From Kingdonia uniflora (lineage: Eukaryota > Streptophyta > Magnoliopsida > Ranunculales > Circaeasteraceae): a DNA stretch of 64,000 nt. A program made the position numbers and the translations under genes. This document shows positions 1-11,089 of this stretch, in pieces. Location of the stretch: positions 1-64,000 of the forward strand of contig JACGCM010002780.1 of assembly GCA_014058105.1 (NCBI GenBank). The letters run 5' to 3'. The notes under the pieces were generated by a model. The model had not been told where the DNA came from and ran no database searches. It saw nothing but the letters and a program-made list of their open reading frames with translations. Numbering within the stretch: the first letter of the stretch is position 1; each line of letters starts with the position of its first letter.

Positions 1-939
1 ACGATACAGATGGAAACAAATTGGAACGTTATTTTCAAGATTAAAATCGGGTCGCTGGCGACCGGTTCTCTTCACTCACAAACTACCTCAAAAACCTCAG
101 TGTTTCATTTTTTGGACAATGAGGGGGGGGGGGGGGTTCCAAGCAGACGGTAACATTTTTATATCTAAACTTAATATGCTTTTGTGCTTGTGTTTTAAAT
201 TTTAATTTTGTATCTATGAAAGTGTGTAAGCTTTGGGGGTAAAGACAAAGTAAAAAAATTAATAGTGGGGGGTATAGCAACGTTGAAACTAACATAAAAC
301 AAAAAATTATGAAACATGCCGAAATTTGTGTGATTGTGATGATGGTGGCCATAAAGCAGGATGGGTTGTCCATGGATTTACAACAAATAAAAGAAAGTGG
401 TTATAGGGGAAGTATAATGTAAAGAAAAGCTAACACCCGATGGAAGTTCTTAATTAGTTGCAAGTAGTGAATGCAATGTTTCAAGTGGCTGAGAGGTTAC
501 ATTGAAGGAGTTTAACTGTAGGACTGATACCTCTTTAATGGTGGTTATTGGGTAGGATCTTCCCCAAGCATGTGGAACCGATTCCCACCTGGCGGTGCAC
601 CAATTGTGATCTTTGTAGTGCTTTAAGGAGGTTACTTACTTACAGTTGCTACATCCAAGGGGGGTATTTTTTTTCAAAACGTGTGCGTTTCATAGTCACT
701 TTGGGGAACTTTGATTGGCTTAAGGGGTTCTATGCAATATGAAAGCTGATGAAGAGAAGAAAGAAGGAAATAAGAGGAACAAGGATGTAGACCTCAAGTC
801 CAAATGTCAGTTGAATGGTACGTAATGAATTTTGAAGAAATTCAAATGGAAGGCTAAAACTTGTGTGCAGACCACAGCGTTTCGCCTGTACTGTGTAACA
901 AGGTTTGTATCCTACTATTTTATCTATTTTAAGGGTTTT
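1..939. other. intergenic, no recognised gene
   Basis: I see no gene here. Reading frames are short, lack family motifs and several open without an ATG. A run of 14 G lies at 123-136. This is the left flank of the copia insertion. Confidence 0.6.
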
Positions 940-944
940 CTTTG
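940..944. repeat. target-site duplication, left (CTTTG)
   Basis: CTTTG directly precedes the 5' LTR and is repeated exactly at 12155-12159 directly after the 3' LTR. A 5-bp duplication is the expected size for LTR retrotransposon integration and fixes both element boundaries. Confidence 0.88.
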
Positions 945-2013
945 TGAAACATCCCAATTTTGGAGTTGTTTCATTAGTGACTAGATGTAGGCATCAACAT
1001 TATCTTGTGGTTATCCGGCGTCAGAGAATGTACGTGGAGCGATACAGAATGGACTGAATGACTCTGAAAAGGGTAAGTGGGTGCTAACTCTGTGTTATAA
1101 AAAGTCATAGCGCTATGTATTTACCGATATGAAAAAATGTAATTATAGATTATGTCTCACGTAAAGAAATACATGATAGTTTTTTTTGAATACATTCTTT
1201 TAATGTTGTTCGTAATTTGTAACAGATAGAATTCTCATTCGCATTTGAATTCTTCTGATTCGAATAACTTCAACAGTTGATTTATATTCGAATAGATTGA
1301 GTGTGGTTCGATAACTTTCAACAGTCTACATTCTGCTCGACTAGAGTAACTGTTGTTCGAATAACTTTATAGATAGATCATGTTGGAATTATGATTTATA
1401 TTCGAATCGAGCCGTGTTTTATGTTGTTCTTATTAAGACATACCCTGTCCTTTTTTAAACTCTCACTGATGAAAACCATTTTTTGAGGGGATGGCTTTAG
1501 CGTGAAGGATATCCACTATGAGAGATTCAAGAGAAAATTAAATACTCAACTCTTGAAATCAATAAATTGCCAGAAACCTTAGTCATGCATGAAGAACTGG
1601 AGTTAAAGATCTTGACTTGAGTGATTCAAGATTAGGAGCTTCGACGTGAGATTGGAGCGAGACGTTGAGAGAACGCGAAATTGATTACAAGAATATTCAT
1701 TGGAAGAGAGATAACCATGAGAAGTGCTTATCGAGTATGTAAGTGATTAAATTCTTATAATTCTTTTTCAATAGTGGATTGTTTAGCTATCGGGTGATTC
1801 AATAGCGACCTGTGGGTTTTTCTCTTGAGAAAGGTTTCCGACAGGGTTAAAAATCTTTGCATTGTCTCTAATTTTCATTGCTTGCTTGACATTAGATAAT
1901 CGTATCGACTTGAACTAGATTAAGCCTTGACCATTAATTCAGAGGATTTAAGATATTTTGATTTAGACCTAAAACAATCGAAATTGGTTAGTCTCAGGCA
2001 ACTAGTTATTTCA
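945..2013 (+). repeat. copia 5' LTR
   Basis: It matches the 3' LTR at 11090-12154 over its whole length with scattered substitutions and small gaps, by eye about one position in ten. It starts TGAAACATCC and ends TTTCA. The U3-like part at about 1250-1400 holds degenerate copies of TTCGAATA, which are better preserved in the 3' LTR. Confidence 0.92.
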
Positions 2014-2015
2014 AT

Positions 2016-2027
2016 TGGAATCAGAGC
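2016..2027 (+). other. primer binding site
   Basis: TGGAATCAGAGC lies two bases after the LTR end. It differs by one base from the usual plant copia site TGGTATCAGAGC, which pairs with the 3' end of initiator methionine tRNA. Confidence 0.85.
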
Positions 2028-2086
2028 GGTCGCGTTTCGAAGTTTAACAACCTAAGCGTGGATCCTGGATAGTTCGCTTGAGAATA

Positions 2087-4021
2087 ATAAGTTCCAAGAA
2101 ATTTGGAGGTCCTATAAATCGCCCTCCAGCCTTTGATAGCAAATAATACCTATACTGGAAAGTCCGAATGATTACATACTTACAATTAATCAGATAAGAT
2201 GTATGGATTGATGTTGAGGATGGATGGACACCCCCTACTGTGATGCAAGGTCAGCCAGGGAGTGCTATTGAGGTCCCTGAACCTAGGAACCAATGGTCAA
2301 AAGAAGAAAAAGATATTATTGGGTATAATTCTAAAGGCCTCAATGCAATCTTTACGGCTGTGAGTCAAAGTGAGTTTCGACATATCTCCGTATGTACCAC
2401 TTCTAAAGAAGCTTGAGACATCCTAGTTCGAACTCATGAAGGCGATGATACAGTAAATGAAAGTAAGCTTCAAATGCTTACTTCGCAATTTGAGAATATT
2501 AGAATGAGTAAAAATGAGCCTTTTGATGAGTTTTATGCGAGACTAAGTGATATTGTAAACAATAGTGCCGCATTAGGAGCTCCTTATTATGATGTTCAAA
2601 TTGTTCGCAAAATCCTAAGGTCTCTTCCTAAGAGCTTTAGATCCAGACGTGATGCTATCGAGGAAGCTCAAGATCTTAAAAAAATAAAACCCGATACATT
2701 AACTGGAAAATTGTGAACGTTTGAACTTGAGATGAGAATGGAAAACCCTGAGAAGAATAAAAGTGTTGCTTTCAAATCTTCATCTTACTCCTCTTCTTCC
2801 AAGGGTTCTAAAGAGGTTTATCACTCATATATCTCAGATGATGATGAAGGTTCGGATATAGATTCATCAATTACTCTTATTAGTCAATAATTTCAAAAAA
2901 TCTTGAAGAAACGTCAGTTTCAAAAACATGAACAAAAATAAGGGCAATCAATGAACTATAATCCACGACCTCATGATCGGGTTAAAACTTATAGCCGGCA
3001 GACCAACAGTGATACTGACCTTAGTAAAGTTGAACGTTATAAATGTCACAATCTTGGTCATTATGCCTATAACTGTCCTATGAAAAAAACTGGAATGAAT
3101 CATAAAGCCATGAATATTAGGGTTACTTGGGATGACAATGATGATGAACATGATAACAATGAGAGTCATCTCCAAGTAGTTGATATTAGAAATTATTGTA
3201 CATATCCTACAGTTGTTAATTGTGGCAATAATAACTTCGACGTTTTTGAACTTGAAAATCCTGATGAAAATCAGTGTAATCAAGAACAAAATGAGTCTGA
3301 GGAGTTTGAGAACCCGTATCTTGAGGACTTGTATGCTCAGACTCTCGTCAAGTGTATAAAACTCAATAAACTTAACAAAGTCTTGAAAGACCAAGTTAAT
3401 ACACTTACGTGCGAACTTCAAGGAAAAATTGAGAATACTAGCCACGAGATAGAAGTTATTGTGAAGGAGAAATAAGACCTTCATGACAAAGTTGTATTTT
3501 TAGAAAAATAAGTTAATGATGCAAAAGAAAAAATGAAATCAACTTTGGATAAACTTCGTTCGGCCAAGCTTGATGTAGTTCTATCTCAACAGAAACTTGA
3601 GAAGTTTTGTCATGGGGCCATGAACATTGATAAAATGTTATGCATGGGAAAGACGGATAGTGACAAAAGGGGTTTAGGATATGAGGAATCTCTTTTCAAG
3701 GCCAAGACTCCTCAAATCACAAAGTTTGTAAAAGTAACTGCGTCTACTTCTATGCCCAAACATAACGTGATGTCCACTACTCATAATCACTCCAAACGGG
3801 CCTCTTACTCTAAAATTTATTATTTTAGTTTATGTGGTCGAAAGGGACATATTGCATTTTTCTGTAGATTTGTTGGACCCTATCAACCATATGCTCGCTC
3901 TATCAATGGATATAGATATAATTCTAATATGATTACTAATAATGTGAAAAGTGAGAATATGTCTAGATGGTTTGCACAAGAAACTACAGGTCGAAGAACT
4001 TGTCGAAACATTTGGGTCTAA
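2087..4021 (+). pseudogene. gag: copia gag (5' part of the gag-pol frame)
   Basis: This is the capsid/nucleocapsid part of the polyprotein. A gag signature PPAFD...YWKVRM starts near 2120, and the UBN2-type capsid core (from LTSQFENIRM to LRSLPKSFRSR) lies at 2474-2660. Two CCHC zinc knuckles follow, near 3052 and 3832; in both, the first cysteine is lost (Arg in the first, Phe in the second) while the remaining C-H-C spacing is intact. The likely start is ATA at 2087, a probable ATG-to-ATA change; this is inference. In-frame stops lie at 2144, 2195, 2414, 2714, 2888, 2939, 3473, 3509 and 4019. The stop at 2414 replaces an expected tryptophan. The frame continues without a shift into protease. 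Confidence 0.85.
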
Positions 4022-4024
4022 AAG

Positions 4025-5416
4025 TTGAAGTTGGCACCTCAGATAAGGTGTAATGTTGCACTAACTGCTTTGAATATGTTCAAATCAGTTCGATGGTATA
4101 TGGATAGTGGGTGTTCCTGTCATATAACTGGTGATGCGTCCAAGCTGAGTTACCTAGAGAATATTCAGGGAGGTGATGTTACTTTTGGTGATAGGAGTAC
4201 ATCTTCTGTGGTAGGAAAGGGAAAGGCCGAAGGACTTGGTACTCCAGCAATTGAGAATGTTTTCTTGGTCGAGGAGTTGAAGGCAAATCTTCTTAATGTC
4301 AGTCAACTATGTGATACAGATCATACTGTTATATTTTCCAAAGTTGGATGTGATGTTTTGAACTCTCAAGGACAACGGGTGATGTATGCTGCTAGAACCG
4401 TTGATAATTGTTATGCTATTCAACAAGAAGCTATACTGTGTAACAAAGCGAAACTGAGTGATGTGAACTTATGGCATCAAAGATTGGGACATATAAACTT
4501 TAATGATTTGTCCAAGATTACAAATAAAGAGCTGATTCGGGGAGTACCGAAGTTGGGAAGATTGAACAATGTAGTGTGTGGTCCTTGTCAAATTGGCAAG
4601 CAAATAAAGAGCTCTCACAAGAAGTCCAACAATATTGCTACAATTCAGACTCTTGAGCTAATATACATGGACTTGATGGGTCCTATGAGAACGACATCAT
4701 TGGGAGGTAAGAGGTATATCTTTGTAATGGTGGACGATTTCTCTCGTTATACATGGATAACACTTTTGAGAGAAAAGTCTAATACTTTTGAAGAATTCCG
4801 CAATATATCGCTTCGAATCCAAAATGAGAAAGATTGCTCTATTGATAAAATTTGAAGTGATTGTGGATGAGAGTTTAAGGATACTGGGGTGGTTGAGTAT
4901 TATATTTCTAATGGGATTAAGCATGAATTCTCTGCTCTAATCACTTCACAACATAATAGAATTATAGAAAGGAAGAATAGAGTTCTTCAAGAAATGGGAT
5001 GAGTCTTACTTCACAGCAAGAATCTTTCAGCACACTTTTGGGGGGAGGTCATTCATACTGCGTGCTATACTATTAATAGAGTGTATCTACGTCCACTTAC
5101 TTTAAACACGCCCTATGAACTGTGGTTTGGAAAGAAGCCGAATGTCAACTACTTCAGGGTTTTTAGGAGTAAATGTTTCATCTTTAGAGATCGGGAAAAC
5201 ATTGGGAAATTTAACTCTCGGAGTGATGAAGGTATTCTATTGGGCTACTCAATAAAGAGTAGAGCTTTTCGAGTCTACAATTTCTGGACCAATGTGATGA
5301 TGGAGTCTTGTAATGTGGCTGTTGATGATACTTATACCATTGGTTCTGTAGATGTGAGAGAAAATGATAGTACAACGGAAAATCTAGAAATATTTTTGAA
5401 TGACATTCTTGCATAG
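4025..5416 (+). pseudogene. pol: copia protease and integrase
   Basis: The aspartic protease motif is seen as WYMDSGCSCHITGD near 4095. The integrase zinc-binding part follows (LWHQRLGH... then CGPCQIGKQ), and the catalytic core starts at YMDLMGP (about 4665) with VDDFSRYTW downstream. The core is interrupted by TGA at 4853, 4868 and 5000. At each of these, copia integrases usually have arginine, so CGA-to-TGA is the simplest explanation. The C-terminal integrase segment (YELWFGKKPN, then GILLGYS) is readable at 5081-5300. A TAG at 5414 ends the open stretch. The frame is the same as gag. In a live element this part would cleave the polyprotein and insert the cDNA; this copy cannot make it. 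Confidence 0.88.
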
Positions 5417-7144
5417 AGCCCTACATCAAAGGTTGGTTATCCCTTGCCTACTCCATCGCTTCCAGCTCCACCACTCCCTCCTGCCCCAACTGTAGCGCAA
5501 CTCAGATGACAACAAGTTCGTAAAGATAAATCAAATGCCGATATCATCGGGGATTCTACTTCTCGGGTTCAGACTCGAAGTCAATACCATGAGACGGTGA
5601 ACTTTGTTTGTTATGTTTCTGTGATCGAACCAACAACGGTAAAGGAAGCTCTGTCAGATGAATATTGGTTATATGCAATGCAAGATGAACTTTGCCAGTT
5701 TCGAGGTCAAGATGTTTGGGATTTGGTTCCACGTCCTTCAAGTACAAATATTATTGGAACTAAATGGGTTTATAAGAACAAATATGACGAACTTGGGAAT
5801 GTAATTCGTAACAAAGCTAGATTGGTCGCTCAAGGGTACAATCAAGTAAAAGGGGCTGATCTTGCTGAAACGTTTGCTCCTACTACAAGGCTTGAGTCTA
5901 TTTGTCTACTACTTGTTCTTGTTTGCCATCAAAAGTTCAAGTTATATCAGATGGTTGTGAAGAGTGCTTTTCTGAACGGGCTCTTAGAGGAAGAAGTGTA
6001 CGTGGCCCAACCAAAAGGGTTTGAGGATCCTCATCATCCAGATCACGTGTTTTACTTGAAGAAGGTTCTTTATGGTTTGAAGCAAGCTCATCGGGTGTGG
6101 TATGAACGGCTCTTCAATTTTCTCTTAGCTAAGGGATTTGTTCGAGGAGGAGTTGATAAAATGTTATTTATCCAATAGAAGGGAGGCGCGATGCTTGTTC
6201 CACAGGTATATGTAGATGATATTGTGTTTAGCTCTACTTTGAGTTCACTAACCACTTCTTTTGCAGCTTTAATGATTGAGATGAGAATGGTTGAGGAACT
6301 AACTTATTTCTTAGGTTTCCAAATACGTCAAGTGGAGAAAGGAATGTTTGTTTCTCAATCTACGTATGCCAAAGATCTTGTGAAGAAGTTTGGTCTCTCT
6401 TCTGCAAAATATGCCAGGATACCCATGAGTACCACTATAAAGTTAAGTAAGGACTCGGCAGGTACAGATGTTGATCAAAAGACGTATAGTAGTATGATAG
6501 GTAGCTTAGTTTATCTTACTGCTACTCGTCCTGATATTATGTTTAGTGTATGTATTTGTGCTCGTTATCAAGGTAGTCTGAAAGAGTCCCATTTACAAGC
6601 TGTTAAGCGTATTATTCATTATGTATGTGGGACTTCTAATTTTGGCTTATGGTATTCACATGATACAACCTATGAGGTCATTGGGTATTCCGATGCAGAT
6701 TGGGCAGGTAATGCAGAGAATAGGAAGAGTACTTCTGGTGGATGGTATCATATTAGAAATAATCTTGTAGCTTGGCAGAGTAATAAATAGAATTGTATTT
6801 CTCAATCCACAGCAGAAGCAGAGTATATTGATGTGGGGAGTTGTTGCACTCAATTAATTTGGATAAAACAGATGGTGCATGACTATGGAATAGTCCAGGG
6901 GACGATGTTAGTTTTTTATAATAATACGAGTGCGATCAATATCTCCAAGAATCCTGAACAACATTCCTGAACCAAGCACGTTGACCTTCGATTCCACTTC
7001 ATCCGTGATCTTGTTGAGCTCAAGATAGTCAGTGTTGAGTATGTTCCTACAGAGAGTTAGTTAGCAGATTTTTTCACCAAGCCGTTAGATGCTATGAGGT
7101 TTGAGCTTTTGAGACGGTCAATTGGTGTCTGCTCTATTGATTAG
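5417..7144 (+). pseudogene. pol: copia reverse transcriptase and RNase H
   Basis: Typical copia RT blocks are present: the region leading to GTKWVYKNK, ARLVAQGYNQ, ETFAPTTRLES, VLYGLKQAHRVWYE and the YVDDI box near 6208. RNase H shows GYSDADWAG, STSGG, and a C-terminal stretch ending at TAG 7142-7144. The first catalytic aspartate of RT, in the motif usually read as DVKSAFLNG, is valine here (GTT for GAT). Stops lie at 5507, 6176, 6788, 6968 and 7058. Those at 5507 and 6968 fit CGA-to-TGA, and those at 6788 and 7058 fit CAG-to-TAG. No frameshift is needed from gag to this terminus. Confidence 0.9.
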
Positions 7145-8524
7145 GTATGTCTTTTACTCCATCTTTACACTATTTTTTTAGATTATCATAGTGATATATG
7201 CTTGGCCAGATACGCTTTCTAATTTAATGTTAGGACATTTCAGTATAGTGTTTACTTGGATTTGATTTCTCTCACGGCAGTTAACTATTGCATGCTTAGA
7301 TAGATCGACACTCATTGATATTATACTTTAGGATACATGTAGAGACTTCGTACCTAATGATATGTGAGGATCTAACCTTATTTATAAGTTTCGAGTGTTA
7401 TGACATTTACTTTTCTCTTTGATCTTGTTGTTTGTGATCTCATTTTGTTTCCTTACTCAATTCTCAGATGATAACTTTAAGTTCAAGTTAGTCTAATAGA
7501 ACATTCCCTATACTTGATTCAAGACAAAAAATACTATGTGAGACCGAAGATATGATAATAGGCTTTTTATTACTACACATTTTTGGCCGTCGTTATTCAT
7601 AACCATATCTTTATCCACTTGTAGCCCTTTGTGCCTGAAAATAAGTCTTTCGTTTTTCTACCCAAATTTTTTATTCATTTACCCGTTTGTTCTGAGACTT
7701 TTCAGTGAAAAAAATATAAAATAGGGGTTATAAAAGCTTAAAGAAAGAATAGATTGTATTCTCCCATATCTTTGATCGTATGTAACTTTGGGTCTTTATA
7801 AAGAAAAAAAGGGGCCAGAAGTAGAGAAAGAAGTGTTCTGATATATGTATACTCAATAAGAAAAAGAATGACAGAAGTTGAATTTGGTTTTAGGTGAGAA
7901 CGGGAGTTAGGGTAACTGTAGTGTCAAAATGCCAGCAAAACACCTACTCCATCATATACCTACCCGTGCCTACATTATAACCTTTTCGAGACCTGTTTGA
8001 TCTTGAGTTTAGGACAGCTTGTTTAGTGGAGATGAGAGATATGGAGTCTATATTAATTAACTTGACACTATTAATGACAATTGATTTCCTGTCCATGAGA
8101 TCTTCCAGCTCACAGTGCGTTGCTTATTTGACGAAATATGAGTCTTTCTTTACATATTATTCATATTCTTATTTCATACAGAGTGTCCGTTAGTCAATTC
8201 TCAGTGATTTTGAGTGACCACCGATGAGAGGCTTAAGTTGAAACAACTTTCCTTATAGTATTTTATTTTTGAATATTGGGTCTGTTGAATGCATGGTACT
8301 GTTTTACGTTGACTGCGCACACACACACTCTGAGTAAATACTTATTTTTTCTGGATTTTCTATTAAATGATTTCCTATCTGATATTCATATAGCCTGTGA
8401 TTAGTCTATGATCTAGCATAGACAGGGCGAGTATTGCTTACTTAGTGTTTATTTCTTTGATTTTTTTTGTTGCCTTTCATTTTGTTTTATCTCTATTTGA
8501 AAATAAAATAAAAATGAGAGTTCA
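7145..8524 (+). other. copia post-pol region, non-coding
   Basis: This 1.4-kb spacer lies between the pol stop and the putative leader of the third ORF. I see no ORF with a family match and no repeat. It is AT-rich. Confidence 0.6.
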
Positions 8525-8638
8525 AATTTTGTACTCGAATATTTTTCTTTTGTTCGAATATTTTCCAGCAAATACTTGTTTATTCGAATACATTTTGTCG
8601 AATTTGTTTTTTTTGCAAAAACCAAATTTTTTCTTTTA

Positions 8639-8678
<40 letters not shown>

Positions 8679-9262
8679 TCTATTCGAGTATAACCTCGGC
8701 GCTGTCTCTCTCTCCCCCCCTCACGAATCCTTCTCTTCTTGTGATTGATTGCTCAACTTTCATTGTGCTTCATTACCTAGTTTTCATCATTAAATTTGGA
8801 ATTTCTTGTGTTCTAAGCGTGGTGTTCCAATTCGTGATTTTTTCTCGGCAGTTTTGGCCCTAATTTCGTGATTGGACTCTTTCTTCCATGTGCTAAGCTT
8901 GATCTATACTCTCTCCTTCAAGTTTGATGATTAGTTTTGTTAATTTGCGCTTTGGATTTGGTTTGTTGTTTCGAATTGAATTATCCTTGGATTTTGAGTT
9001 AGAATTTTGCATTATCACTGTTAATTAGAGTTGGAATTTTGAATTGGAGTGTGCATTGCTAGTGGTAATTGATTGTTTGGTGATTGTTTGACTGCGGTGG
9101 TGAATAATTGTCTGTGTGCTTGTTTATTGGGGTTCCCCTGCTTAATCGTGTGGGTTAAGTTTGGGGAAATTGGTGATTTTCTTGCAGGTAGTGGGAGGAG
9201 ATTGTTGGGGTTTGCGCGTGATTTTGCTTCCAGATGATTGTTTTTATACTATTCTGTCTGCT
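8525..9262 (+). promoter_or_regulatory. putative promoter/leader of the copia third ORF
   Basis: Near 8536-8610 there are four close matches to the TTCGAATA motif that is also arrayed in the LTR. A pure CT repeat (8642-8675) and a CT-rich stretch follow, resembling a plant 5' untranslated leader. A T/G-rich stretch then ends in TTTTCTTGCAGGTAG near 9177-9191, which looks like a splice acceptor about 75 bp before the third ORF's ATG. I infer either an internal promoter with a leader intron, or the acceptor for a spliced subgenomic RNA from the LTR. Confidence 0.4.
8642..8675 (+). repeat. CT dinucleotide microsatellite
   Basis: Seventeen CT/TC units run without interruption inside the copia post-pol region. 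Reading frames across it encode only Leu-Ser runs and are not genes. Confidence 0.95.
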
Positions 9263-10549
9263 ATGGTAAGAGTTAAACGCCCTCAGGTAGGATCTCTTGT
9301 TCCCAACTTGAGCGAAACGATAAAATAGGGACAGACGACTCGAGGTACTAGGACGGGTCCTCCTTATACTAATCCTCTAGGCTCTCGAAGAGGTAGAGCT
9401 AGTGGAGCAGAGGAGTCTAGTGCAGGAGTACAAGGCCCTAATCTTCCTCATTGGTCCACCTCGAAATCAGGGTTTAAGTTTAGAGGATATCAGAAAGAGG
9501 TGACTCTAGATAGAGAGGAGTTGAGTATGAACTATCCAGACATCTCCTCGATTTTTTGTGTTTTTTCTATACATGGTTGGACTGGGATTATGGAACCTCG
9601 GCTGCCCTACTACTCTCGGTTAGTGCGACTCTTTTATGCTTCTTTACGAGTTGTGCAAGGCACGGGTATTGAAAAGATGTTTAGGGTGTCCATCGATGGG
9701 TCTATTTTTCATATAGATTCTGATGATATTCGAAAAGCTTTTGGTCTCGACGATTCTGACAATCCCGATGTGGATTATTTGGCGTGGCCTCTGGTTCTTA
9801 GTGAGTTTCCTCCCAAGGAGGAGATGGAGGAGGAGCTTCTGTTTGCTGGAAAGAAGAATGGTCTATATCTTAGGTGCAAGAACCTGAGCCCAGCAATCTG
9901 CCTTTTTCATATGGTGGCTCATAGAAACATCATTCCCCAAAAAGGGAATAAGAATGTTCTGGTGGGCAATATATTTTATCTAGCATATCTTTATGCTATG
10001 GGGCTCAGTATTGACTTGGTCCTCATTATCATGCATGAGATGTTTACCATGGCAAACCCGGATCATCAGACACAGACTTTGCCTTACAGCAAATTCATCT
10101 CTCAGCTTCTGAATGATAAGGGGTATGTTATTCGTTCAGATGAAGAGGATGACGAGAAGAACGAGGTTATTAACGCTCGGTACTGGGAGAAGAGTAGAAA
10201 ACATATGATCGTAGAGACGGATTCTGAGACCGAAGGGGATGCAGAAGACTCGAGGGCTGAGACTGCATCTGCTAGACGAGTTGCGCGACCTTCTACTTCC
10301 CGGACTGCTATTACCTCTGTACATGGTACTTCTCCATCTGCTCCTACTGGATTGGTTCCACATGGCTTTGCCTCTATGTACACCTATATGGAGATTTGTT
10401 TTGCTAGCATGGACACTCAGATACAAACTCAGTTTCAGCTATTCAGGGCGGACATCGGTCGACTTCAGACTTCTATGGATGGTTTGAGCAGTATAGTACG
10501 CGGCTCGTCGAGTGGTCCGCCTGCCGCAGATACAAATGAGGGGTCTTAG
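9263..10549 (+). pseudogene. copia third ORF, plant transposon-type domain
   Basis: The frame opens with ATG at 9263 and runs 428 codons to TAG at 10547-10549, with a single internal TAG at 9326 (codon 22). The 349-codon remainder from 9500 is open. Its central part (PYYSRLVRLFYASLR ... DSDDIRKAFGLDD) resembles the 'putative plant transposon protein' domain common in extra ORFs of plant LTR elements. The C-terminal half is rich in Ser, Thr and acidic residues and ends in a low-complexity SSSGPPAADT stretch. SIRE-type elements carry an envelope-like gene in this position, but I see no convincing signal peptide or membrane span, so I do not call it an envelope. Function is unknown. It is better preserved than gag-pol, with one stop against eighteen. 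Confidence 0.65.
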
Positions 10550-11077
10550 GTCGTGTGTGACCTTTAGTGTCTCTTTTGTACTTTAGAGTGTTGGTTATAT
10601 GTTTTTTGTCTTTTCAGTGATTATTTTTGCATATGCTCTCTTTATTGTATGTCTATTCTATGTAGATGCTCTATTTGACTTTGCTCTGTATTAACAATTT
10701 ATTTTTGCATGGATAATCCATCAGATTTTTGCTATATGATTTTATCATTTCATGATATTTACTTGTTTATAACTGTTATATACTCTGACTTGTCTTATAT
10801 GGTGCTATTTTTTTTCTTCTCCTTTTGCTTGTTTACCCTTTGTTCTTCTGTATCAAAAAGGGGGAGAGATGTTTCTGACAGGTAAGTCAAGTAAGTTCTT
10901 TTTTGTTCTCTAAATTCCTTATTTTAAATTTGAACGGTTACGTGATATAGTTTGTTTAGTGTACAGGGATTTTAGAGGCTAGGCTCTTGAGTATGGATGT
11001 TCTGAGAGTGAGTCAGTCCATCGAGTCTGTATTCTTTCAGTTATTATATCTAGTCCTAGTTTGACACAAAATGAACC
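10550..11077 (+). other. copia region between third ORF and 3' LTR
   Basis: Non-coding, T-rich sequence without recognised features, leading to the polypurine tract. Confidence 0.6.
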
Positions 11078-11089
11078 AAAGGGGGAGAT
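11078..11089 (+). other. polypurine tract of the copia element
   Basis: AAAGGGGGAGAT lies immediately before the 3' LTR. This is the usual plus-strand DNA priming site of LTR retrotransposons. Confidence 0.9.

Noticed and set aside
2948..3484. 178-codon minus-strand frame in copia gag
   Set aside because: Exact antisense of the gag frame 2951-3475, with no family. It is a shadow.
8445..8863. Two plus-strand frames with Leu/Ser/Phe runs
   Set aside because: They are translations of the CT microsatellite and T-rich leader; no family and no conserved start.
9263..10549. Calling the copia third ORF an envelope gene
   Set aside because: Position fits env-like genes of SIRE elements, but I see no signal peptide, membrane anchor or cleavage site in the sequence.
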